Positions 33,255 through 43,080 of a stretch of DNA of 64,000 nucleotides are shown piece by piece. The notes below the pieces were generated by a model. That model ran no database searches. It saw only the letters and a program-made list of their open reading frames with translations, and was not told the origin of the DNA. How positions within the stretch are numbered: position 1 is the first letter of the stretch; each line of letters opens with the position of its first letter. The position numbers were made by a program, and so were the translations under genes. Source of the stretch: Herpetospermum pedunculosum (taxonomy: Eukaryota; Streptophyta; Magnoliopsida; Cucurbitales; Cucurbitaceae); contig CM051524.1 in assembly GCA_028017165.1 (NCBI GenBank), positions 63,177,538 to 63,241,537 on the forward strand, given 5' to 3'.

Positions 33255-34968
33255 TGTTGCGTGCTCAATGTGTGAAATAAATAGCAATAAGAGAGAGAGC
33301 ACTCAGAACATGCAAGCATACATGATCTTGTAAGCAAGTAGTAAGTATTTTTTCATTCGTTTTCCCACAGAGATTTATTATTAGCTACTCGTGAAGTGTA
33401 TTGTTAAGAAAGATTGGATGGATTTGATGGGGTAGAATTGGTTTTAAATTGTCTAATTCCTAAGGATATGTAAAGGGAAGCAACATAAACAAGTTCAAAT
33501 CAATGATAAACTTAAATGGAAATAGAAGAGATTAATAAACGAAGAGGAAAATGACTAAACAAAATTTTTACTTAGCAGAATTGCGGAAACAGCAATTCTA
33601 CCGCAATGTTACTAACAGCGAAAGTGTGTAAAATGGCGAATTAAGGGCTACTAACGACTCCTCTATAGGCATTTTTATACGATTCTCAAGCACTGGATCA
33701 ACTCACTATGCATCAAACTACCTCAATCTCATGTATATTCCGATTTCATGCATTAGATTCTTTAGTTTACTCATGTCCAAGTAAGGTCTTAAGCATCTTG
33801 TTAAAGCAGAAAGATATGGTTTGTACTAGGAAAACGCCTATTCCTAGGTCGTTTTCTGGCTACCTTGAAAGGCTAGCATGAGTGTATGACTCTGAACTCT
33901 TACTTCTTCCAGAGGTTAGGAGTTCTTTGGACAAAATGGATGGCCAATCGAAATTGCCCGTGGGATGAAGCTTACATACAATCAATGCTTCGAGAGTTAT
34001 CCTACATGCTTGGTTCACGTTTTTTAGCCTATAGTATTGTCATTAGCATGCCCCTAAGTGACTTAGCTACTCATGGATATAGAGAGAACATAAATAAGAG
34101 ATGAAGTAGACATGCTTAGAAGAGAACTAAACTAAAAGCAGCAAGGTAAAACAGTAGCAGCAAAAGATGATAAACTTGTGAAATAATGAATTGCGCTTTG
34201 ATTACTTGATTGTTTGAATGAACAAAAGGGACTCTTAAAGTGAATAATAGAAAGACAGAACACAACGGAATGGAATGAACTAGCTACTGGAAAAGAAACA
34301 ACAACAACACAAAGCTGAAAATTGGAAATAAAGAACAGAAAGCAGAAATTGAGCGTGAACGCCTTGTTGCGAATGCCTCGGCTGAATGGGGAGAAAGAAT
34401 AGCCTTGCTTGGATGAATCCAATCGGGAGAGAAGATGAATCTTCTCTCCTTCCTATCAGATTGTCGATTCCAACAGCTGAAACTCTCACACCAACAGACG
34501 GAGAAGAACGACAGAAGAAAAGATGGAGCTGTGAGAAGACTTCTACGCTTTCGGATGATGATCAAACCCTCTACTTTTACCCCCTTTTATAGTAATTTGC
34601 AGGTGCGTTTGGGCCAAGGAGAACCATCCATCCTCAACGTCGTACTTCAAAATGGATGGAGGAGAAAGAACGAATCCCTGAAATAACGGAAAATAACAGA
34701 AAAAGATCAGTCAACTTACGGATTTCACTTGAAACATTGCGGTTTCAGCAATGTTTCCGCAATGCTGCCGCAATGCTCATTTTTCCTTATTTTAACTTCG
34801 GTTTTTAATCCTTTTCTTTCCTTTTGCACACAAGTCCTAATTTAGCTACCTTCTTCTAAATCTCATATATAAGCATAGGTTTAAGCTAAATCCTATCAAA
34901 AACACCTAAGAGTGTACATCTTTCTAAGCTAAATAAGTCCTAAAAAGGTCACTTTTGGAGACGTAACA
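33255..34968 (-). repeat. E5 5' LTR
   Basis: 1714 bp. TATA box on the minus strand at 34584-34591. Followed by the CTATT duplication and E4 gag. Confidence 0.94.
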
Positions 34969-36807
34969 CTATTCCAACACTTACAACCCTGGTTGGAGGA
35001 ACCACCCAAACCTGTCATGGGGTGGCCAACAAAATGCTAATCAAAATCCTAACCAACCAAGACCGAGTGGAACACCTGGTTTCACTCCTCAACATAACCA
35101 ATCCATGTACCAAAAGCCATACAACCAACCTGTAGGATCTTCTGTAGAAAACTTACTCAAGGAATACATAGCCAAGAATGATGCCACTCTACAGAGTCAG
35201 CAAGCTACTCTTAGGAGCTTAGAGAACCAAATAGGGCAACTAGCCAATGAAATCAAAAGTAGGCCCCAAGGTAGACTACCTGCTGACACTGAAGTGCCAA
35301 GGAGAGATGGTAAAGAGCAAGTTCAAGCAATTGAACTTAGAAGTGGTAGACCATTGGTAAGCAACACCAAGGACACACAAAAGAGAGTAGAGAACACTGA
35401 GTCTAGTGCTCCACTGGAGTCTCTGCCAAACCAAGGTCCACCACCAACAAGCACATCAGGACAAAGGCTGGAGCCAATCATAGAAGAGATAGAAGAAATT
35501 CCAAGGCCTCCACCTATCCTGAGGCAACCTGAAGTGCCTGCATATGTGCCACCACCTCCATTTCCTAGAAGGCTAAAGAAAAAACAAGAACAGGAAGTGC
35601 ACTTTAATAAATTTCTAGAAATTCTTAAGCAAGTGCATGTTAATATTTCTTTTGTAGAAGTTTTACAGTCTATGCCTTCTTATGTAAAGTTTTTGAAGGA
35701 TATTATAACTAACAAGAGAATAATTGGTGAGTTTGAAACAGTCAATCTCACTGAGGAGTGCAGTGCTATACTCCAAAACAAGCTACCCAAGAAGGAGAAG
35801 GATCCTGGTTCCTTCACCCTACCTGTAGAGCTGGGAGGCAAGCACGTGGGCAGAGCTCTTTGTGACCTGGGAGCCAGCATAAACCTCATGCCCCTATCAC
35901 TATTCCGCCAGCTAGGAATAGGAGAAGCACGTCCAACCACTGTCACTTTACAACTAGCAGACAGATCCATAGCATACCCTGAAGGTAAGATTGAGGATAT
36001 TCTTGTAAAGGTTGACAAGTTTATTTTCCTTGCAGATTTCATTATCTTGGATTATGAAGCAGACAAGGAGGTCCCCATCCTGTTAGGCAGACCATTTCTA
36101 GCCACAGGTAGGGCACTGATAGATGTCCAAAAAGGTGAGCTCACTATGAGGGTTCATGATGAAGAGGTGAAATTTAGTGTGTATAAAGCCTTAAGGTATC
36201 CCTCTGACTCTGAATCTTGCGCTAGCATGGACATTGTAGATTCATTAATGGAAGAACAATTGGAGCATGAATTGTTGACTAAGCATGCTCATGAATATGT
36301 AGGATTAGAATTAACTACCTTAAACATAGCTGAGATAATGGATATACCTGTAAATAACCCTCAGCATGTTTGTATGAATATTGACTTAACTGAAAAATCT
36401 TTGAATCCATTAAAACCATCCATTGAGCATCCGCCTGTCTTAGAATTGAAACCTCTCCCCACTCACCTCAAATATGCATATCTAGGAAGTAATGATACTT
36501 TGCCTGTGATTATTTCTTCTAAATTAAGTGAAAAGCATGAGGTTGAACTAATTTTATTACTTAAGCAACATAGGAAGGCTATTGCATGGACTATTGCTGA
36601 CATTAGAGGCATTAGCCCTTCTTATTGCATGCATAAGATTATATTAGAGGAAGAGCATACACCTAGAGTAGATCACCAACGTAGGCTGAACCCCTCTATG
36701 AAAGAGGTAGTTAAAAAGGAAATAATAAAATGGTTAGATGCTGGTGTGATCTTCCCCATAGCTAGTAGTCAGTGGGTGAGCCCTATACAATGTGTACCTA
36801 AGAAGGG
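34969..36807 (+). pseudogene. E4 second gag (C-terminal), protease and early RT
   Basis: Resumes the gag frame after the duplicated CTATT. It encodes the Pro-rich linker, the aspartic protease (C-D-L-G-A-S near 35871, then I-L-L-G-R-P-F) and the RT N-terminus (R-R-L-N-P-S-M, V-S-P-I-Q-C-V-P-K-K). At 36805-36812 there are eight G where E1, E2, E3 and the first E4 copy have seven. This shifts the frame and gives a stop at 36830-36832. Confidence 0.9.
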
Positions 36808-39350
36808 GGGGGATGACTGTGGTAGTCAATGAGAACAACGAACTGATTCCAACAAGGACTATCACAGGATGGAGAGTTTGCATGGATTATAGGAAACTAA
36901 ACAAAGAAACCAAAAAAGACCATTTCCCTCTACCATTCATTGACCAGATGCTAGATAGGATAGCTGGTAGAGCCTACTACTGCTTCTTAGACGGTTATTC
37001 AGGATATAACCAGATTACTATAGACCCTAAAGACCAAGAGAAGACTACCTTCACTTGCCCTTTTGGAACTTTTGCCTTTCGCAAAATGCCTTTTGGCTTA
37101 TGCAATGCACCGGCAACTTTCCAAAGGTGCATGTTGGCAATCTTCTCTGATTTGGATGAGTCCATGATAGAGATATTCATGGATGATTTCTCAGTCTTTG
37201 GGGATTCCTTTACAAACTGTCTAGAGAACTTAGGACAAGTCTTGGCTAGGTGTGAGGAGACCAACCTAGTCCTAAATTGGGAAAAGTGCCACTTCATGGT
37301 GGATGAAGGGATTGTCTTAGGTCATAGAGTGTCAAGAGCAGGTGTAGAAGTTGACAGGGCAAAAATTGAAGTAATAGTAAAATTGGTAGAACCCCAAAAT
37401 GTCAAGGCCATTAGAAGTTTCTTAGGGCATGCTGGTTTCTATAGAAGGTTCATTAAGGACTTTTCTAAGATCTCTAAGCCTTTATGTGAGCTTCTAGAGC
37501 TAAACAAACCATTCATTTTCTCTAAAGAGTGTGTCCTAGCCTGGAAAACCCTTAAGGAAGCACTAGTCACAGCACCTATTATAGTAGGGCCTAATTGGGA
37601 TCTTCCCTTTGAGATGTTATGTGATGCCAGTGACTATGCTGTAGGGGTCATGTTAGGACAAAAGATTGACAAGTTAACACACCCTGTATACTATGCTAGT
37701 AAGACACTTAATGAGGCACAATGCAACTACACAACCACTGAGAAGGAGATGCTAGCTGTAGTGTTTGTTTGTGAGAAATTTAGGAACTATATTGTAGGCA
37801 TCAGAACGATTGTGTACACTGACCATTCTGCTTTAAAGTATCTTATGAGGAAGGCTGATGCTAAGCCTAGGTTGATTAGATGGGTTTTGCTGCTGCAAGA
37901 GTTTGATCTAGACATTAGAGATAAGAAAGGAAGTGAAAATGTGGTTGCGGACCATCTTTCTAGATTGCAGCATAATTGCGAAAAAATTGCGGAAACCGCA
38001 ATTTCTGATGCTTTTATTGATGAGCATGTCTTTGTATTGACTCATCGTGATAACGATGAGGAACCTTGGTTTGCTGACATTGCTAACTTCCTTGCATCGC
38101 AGGTACTGCCAACTTTCAAGGGAGGACAAGAGAAGAAGAGGTTCCTTCATGAAGCAAGGAAATTCATATGGGATGACCCCACCCTTTACAAAACATGTGC
38201 TGACGGCTTGCTAAGGAAGTGTGTTTCAGCTGCTGAGGCGAAGTCTGTGCTGCAGCACTGCCACACAGCTCCTTATGGTGGACACTTTGGTGGCCAAAGA
38301 ACAGCTGCAAATGTATTTCAGAGTGGCTACTATTGGCCAACAATCTTCAAGGATGCCCACAACTATGCCCACAGCTGTGATGAATGCCAAAGAACAGGTA
38401 ACCTTAGTCGCAAGGATGAAATGCCTCTCACTTACATCTTAGAGTTGGTGCTCTTTGATGTGTGGGGCATTGACTTCATGGGACCATTTCCCCCATCATC
38501 AGGTAACCTTTACATATTAGTGGCAGTAGACTATGTATCCAAGTGGGTAGAGGCCATAGCATGTCCCAATAATGATGCCAAAACAGTCATAAAATTCTTG
38601 CATAGGCACATTTTTACTAGGTTTGGAACACCACGTGCTATCATTAGCGATGAAGGGACACATTTCATTAATAAGGCTATGGAGAGAGTGTTGGCTAAGT
38701 ATAACATTAGACATAGAGTAGCCACTCCCTATCACCCACACTCGAATGGACAGGCTGAAATTTCAAATAGGGAGATTAAGAACATTCTAGAAAAAGTGGT
38801 CAAACCCAACAGAAAGGATTGGGCGTTTAAACTCGAGGATGCACTTTGGGCGTATAGGACTGCCTATAAGACACCCCTAGGTATGTCTCCTTACAGACTT
38901 GTGTATGGTAAAGCTTGTCATCTTCCATTCGAGTTAGAAATTAAGGCATTTTGGGCACTAAAAGAGTTGAATTATTGCGTGACCGATGCGGGAACGTTGC
39001 GGTCTTTGCAATTACATGAGCTTGATGAGCTTAGGCATATGTCTTATGAAAATGCCAAAATGTATAAGGAAAAGACCAAGATTTGGCACGACCGTAGACT
39101 TAGGATTAAGGACTTCAAGAAAGGCCAGCTTGTCTTATTATTTAACTCACGATTGAAATTATTTCCAGGCAAACTTAAGTCTAGATGGTCAGGTCCATTT
39201 GTAATTACTAATGTGTTTGTTCATGGTGCCATCGAGATAAAGAACCTACAGCAAGGACAACCATTCATGGTTAATGGTGCAAGGTTGAAGCACTACTATG
39301 AGGAAGGAGATGTGAAGACTCTCTCGGCCTTCCTCTTGACTGAAGCGTAA
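36808..39350 (+). pseudogene. E4 pol after the frameshift: RT, RNase H, integrase
   Basis: The other frame is open from 36792 to 39350. RT with F-M-D-D (37176-37187); RNase H with D-A-S-D-Y-A-V-G and Y-T-D-H-S; integrase zinc domain H-C-H...C-D-E-C-Q; D-D-E core with W-G-I-D-F-M-G-P, I-S-D-E-G and N-G-Q-A-E; then W-S-G-P-F-V and the end near 39350. All catalytic signatures look intact, so the single extra G is the only visible block to Gag-Pol apart from the E5 insertion. The linker at 37985-38004 is a TTGCGG/CCGCAA hairpin. Confidence 0.9.
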
Positions 39351-39806
39351 AATTAAGAATGAGAGAGGACGAGTGATTGTTGTGCTCGTCAATATGAGGC
39401 TCATGCCTTAGTTTATTTTTTCCATTTTTTCCGGTTATCATTTGTGTATATGTTTGTATGATTTTAATTACGAATTTGATGTTGATTTTATTTCTTTTTG
39501 TAGGGAATCAATAGAGGGAATCAAGGAGATTAAATCCAGCTAAACAGATCAAAAAGATATTGGGCCAAATCAAAGATACGGTTGAGCAAAGATTGACATT
39601 TAAATGCAGAAAATCTCCAACGGTCACTAGAATTGCGCTGGATTTGCAGAATCCGCAAAAATATAGCCGTTGGGATTTTTTTTGGGTTTTCTTTATATCC
39701 GTTAGAAGGCGCGTTGATCCGCACGATTCTCCCATTATCTGAACTTCAAGAAAGCTGCTTTTCTCTTTATCTGTGATTCCTCTCTCCAAATCTCCACAAT
39801 TCGACA
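39351..39806 (+). other. E4 spacer between pol and ORF2
   Basis: No gene. It holds a pyrimidine tract ending TTTTTGTAG at 39495-39503, a candidate splice acceptor for an ORF2 mRNA, and TTTGCAGAATCCGCAAAA near 39643-39660. Confidence 0.6.
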
Positions 39807-41624
39807 ATGGTGCTAACAAGAGCCGAACGATCTGCGTCCAAGAAACGGGCTGATGAGGCTGAAACGGCTGCAAGGGAAGCACTTCTTGCCCTTGCAGACG
39901 CTGATGCTGCGCGAACTGAACGACTTCCCAAACTTCCGATCCGCAAGAAGAAGTGGAAGGTCGTCACAGAGATACCTGCTGGACCCTCTGAACCAGCAGG
40001 CACACCCAAGAAGCGCAAATGGAGTATGGTTGTGGCCGAAGAAGAAAGCAAGAAAAAGACTCCCTCTGTGGAGAGTCAAGAACTAGGCCAGCCATCCCAC
40101 GAGACAGCCGAGCGCAGCCCTTCACCATCTCCACCGGTTCAAAGCCCTGAGCTCTCCTCATCGCCACCAGCGCAGAGCCCTGAGCTGCCTTCATCACCGC
40201 AGAGTTCTGCACAGACCCCTACAGCAGCGCAAAGCACCACTCCTTTGCACACTTCTCCACGGCCTGACCCTGAATTCCCATATGGGGAGTACCAAGAATC
40301 GACGCAGGGCAGTGGGGAAGCTGAGGAAGACGAGGTCTTCTCTCCTTTGAGGGAAGCCAGCCCTGAGAGCCCTGCACAGAAGGATGACTCGATGGACGAG
40401 ACACTGGGGGATTGCCTCCAGCAGATGACAACGAAGGCACGATTGAGGAAGAAGGAAGCCACGGTTGTCAAGGCCAAACGACCAAGAACAAAAAAGAAGT
40501 CCAAGAAGAAGAAGAAGTCCAGGGCTGTGCCTTCATCCAAGAAGGGGAGTGACGAGCCTTCCCCAAAGAAGCTGAAGATTGAGGCTGCTGAGTCAGCCAA
40601 ATTGAAAGACAAGGGGAAGGCTAAGCTGTACCCTGAAGATGAGCCTCAGTCAGTGAGGTACGTGTCTTCTGACGCTAAGTCTAGAGGCCTCAAGCTGAGG
40701 AAAAGGGAGCTGCTGCACGAGAAGGGCTTCCTCGACAGACCTGCTGACCTGCCGCAATTCTTGCGCGCAGGAATTACGAATCACGGCTGGGAGGAGTTGT
40801 GCAGACCACCCAATCCAGCTTACACAAGCATGGTGTATGACTTCTACGCCAATTTGAGGAATTCTGAGGAGGGATTGTCTGTGGTTAGGGGAGTAGAAGT
40901 AGACTTCTCAGCAAGGGCAATCAACGAAGCTTATGGCCTCAAAGGCCAAAAACATACTGACTATGCGAGGATTGTTGATGAGCCTACTGAAGCCGTCCTG
41001 AAAGAGGCCATTCGGATAATTGGCCAGCCTGAAGCATCATGGACCGTGTCGCGCAATGGGAGGCACACTCTCATGAGTGCCAACCTCACAGCTAAGGCGG
41101 CTGTCTGGTTTTCCTTCGTGAGAAGGAAGCTGTCCCCCGTGACACATGAGACCACAATCAACCAGAGCAGATCGCTGCTGGTCTATGCAATCATGCGAGG
41201 TCTCACGATCAACGTGGGCGAAGTCATGTCAGCTGCCATTGCTGACTGCGCCAAGAAGGGTAAGGGTCCATTGTTCTTCCCTAATACTATTACTAAACTA
41301 TGCTTGCGTGCAGGCGTCCCCATTGAGCGGATGGAACAGCAGATGGCTTACACAGGCCACTTGGAGCTGCCTACAGACTTGAGGCTGAGAAGGAAGGGAA
41401 ACATGGAGTTCGAGCTGGATAGATTGGCTGCTGCTCAGTCACTGTCCATGGCGTGCCTGATGGATTTACAGAAGAGGATGGCTCAATGGGCCACATATGC
41501 ACAGGCGAGAGACAAGGAGGTGGCTGACCAGCTGGGTTGCCTTTTCCCTGAATTCCCCACGGACTTGCTGACTCCATGGGCGCCTCCAAGACCACGAAGG
41601 CCTGATGAGGATGAAGACATCTGA
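39807..41624 (+). CDS. E4 ORF2: putative plant transposon protein, 605 aa
   Basis: The best preserved ORF2 in the window: ATG, no internal stop, ends D-E-D-E-D-I. The helical Ala/Arg-rich N-terminus (1-50) and P-K-K-R-K-W near residue 70 precede tandem-like S-P-P-x-Q-S-P-E-L units (about 98-135). An acidic part and Lys-rich nuclear-localisation-like clusters (about 220-255) follow, then a conserved domain from about 305 to 590. No transmembrane segment. The position is that of the Athila env-like ORF, but the content points to the nucleus. The function is not known. Confidence 0.82.
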   Translation: MVLTRAERSASKKRADEAETAAREALLALADADAARTERLPKLPIRKKKWKVVTEIPAGPSEPAGTPKKRKWSMVVAEEESKKKTPSVESQELGQPSHETAERSPSPSPPVQSPELSSSPPAQSPELPSSPQSSAQTPTAAQSTTPLHTSPRPDPEFPYGEYQESTQGSGEAEEDEVFSPLREASPESPAQKDDSMDETLGDCLQQMTTKARLRKKEATVVKAKRPRTKKKSKKKKKSRAVPSSKKGSDEPSPKKLKIEAAESAKLKDKGKAKLYPEDEPQSVRYVSSDAKSRGLKLRKRELLHEKGFLDRPADLPQFLRAGITNHGWEELCRPPNPAYTSMVYDFYANLRNSEEGLSVVRGVEVDFSARAINEAYGLKGQKHTDYARIVDEPTEAVLKEAIRIIGQPEASWTVSRNGRHTLMSANLTAKAAVWFSFVRRKLSPVTHETTINQSRSLLVYAIMRGLTINVGEVMSAAIADCAKKGKGPLFFPNTITKLCLRAGVPIERMEQQMAYTGHLELPTDLRLRRKGNMEFELDRLAAAQSLSMACLMDLQKRMAQWATYAQARDKEVADQLGCLFPEFPTDLLTPWAPPRPRRPDEDEDI

Positions 41625-42261
41625 GTGCTAGATTGAATTGCACTCAAGGGAGTATTGCTGTTCCCTTACAATTGAAAAAAAAAAAAAATCAAATTGCTTT
41701 TTGTGAACCGTGTGAATTATGCTGTTTTTAGTTAATATTTTGATATGTTTTAGATGCTTAGTTTTAGGTTTTTAAAATGTTTAGTGTAGTCTGATGCTAG
41801 CTGATTAGGTAGATTAGTTTAGTTTCATTTTTAGAGAGCTTGAATGACTGGAAAAAGCATGCATAGGGGCCTTAATCAATGATATATCTGCCCTGTCTTT
41901 ATTGTGAAATAATTGCGGAAACCGCAATTTTTATTACTGAATGCCTGTTTTTGACTGTCTGTTTAGTTAGACTGGTTCTGTTTAAATTCTTTCTTTTGCT
42001 GCTATCATGACTACCTTATATAGCGTATCTCAAAGCATGCTGGATGAGTGTCATAGGACACCCTTTGATAGTTTAAATTAACCTCTAAAAAGCTCAGCAT
42101 GCATAGCTTTAAGTCCTTACCTGTCTGTTTTTTTTCACATTTCTGCTGCTGTGATATTTACTTTTAGAATGTTCTGCCTATGCCTAGGACTTTTAGATTC
42201 TCTTTGTTTTACCTTAGACTAGATGCTTCTAGGACAGTTTGGGGGTGTGCCACCTCAGACT

Positions 42262-42299
42262 CTCATTGGGGACAATGAGTAGTTTAAGTTTGGGGGAGG
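42262..42299 (+). other. E4 internal hairpin plus second PPT-like tract
   Basis: CTCATTG-GGGA-CAATGAG (42262-42279) and AAGTTTGGGGGAGG at 42286-42299. Confidence 0.7.
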
Positions 42300-43043
42300 C
42301 CACCCTAGGCCTAGGAACATTCCTCTCTCCCTTAAAAACATAAGCATTCTTCTTCTCCTTTACAAAAAATGATGAGCTGAAAAAAAAAAAATGAAAAATA
42401 GAATGAAGAGGGGTGTCTCTCTTAGGTTGCTGAGTAATCAGTGCCAAGTGTGTAACCCACAAGTGGCATTGCATCAAAAGGCAACCAAAGGAAAGGCTCC
42501 ACCTAAGAAAAAAAAAAAAAAAAAAAGGAAAAAGTAGGGAAGAAGAGTGTATACCTAGGAGTTACAACTTTGTGGCTTAGATGTCCTGATAAAAAGAACT
42601 CTGATCCTCAATTAGCTGAGCACAAAGTTGTAGCTTGTAGGGTTGTTTAGGGAGATGAATGTATGTCCAATGTAGTGATGCCAGGGTTTAGGTTGTTCTC
42701 TTAAAGTACTACTGTCATTGTTAATACTAAGACTGGCATGACTCTAAGGAATCCTAGGTAGCTCATAAGTAAAAACTAGAAGCATGTACTGAGTCTGGGG
42801 TAAATCTAGGTAGAATTTGAAACCTTAGGAATAGTGGCATGATATGACAAAAGCAAGTAGATCAGTTGTAGGGAGTTAATAAAACAGTAGGAGTATTAGG
42901 CATGCGAAGTCAGAAGAAGCTAGATAAGAGGATAGTTCTAAACTTAGAAGTGTGTCACAGGACACCACTGCTATAGATAGGGATATAGGGGAGTCAGTAA
43001 GTGGTTAAAGAAGATGAAACAGCAGCCTAAGTAAGTCCGTAGA

Positions 43044-43080
43044 TTGCTTGAGGACAAGCAAAACCTTAAGTTTGGGGGTG
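43044..43080 (+). other. E4 terminal hairpin plus polypurine tract
   Basis: TTGCTTG-AGGA-CAAGCAA (43044-43061), then AAGTTTGGGGGTG (43068-43080) touching the 3' LTR. Confidence 0.82.

Larger units (their letters stand above)
28971..34968 (-). mobile_element. E5: short non-autonomous element with main-family LTRs
   Basis: TSD CTATT exact at 28966-28970 and 34969-34973. LTRs 28971-30683 and 33255-34968 differ at about 10 positions by eye. The interior is 2.57 kb: PBS, leader, one gag-like ORF, then the same 3' UTR, hairpins and PPT as the autonomous family. No protease, RT, RNase H or integrase. It is expected to use proteins of an autonomous relative. Confidence 0.93.
41625..43080 (+). other. 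E4 3' untranslated region
   Basis: No coding seen. Contents: an A-run near 41676-41688, a TTGCGG/CCGCAA hairpin (41911-41929), a first G-rich tract near 42238-42246, the internal hairpin-PPT module, another A-run near 42508-42526, and the terminal hairpin-PPT module. About 1.45 kb, long for an LTR element. Confidence 0.75.

Noticed and set aside
36805..36812. Programmed +1 frameshift between protease and RT
   Set aside because: Four sibling copies have seven G and a single uninterrupted Gag-Pol frame, so the eighth G is a lesion, not a family feature.
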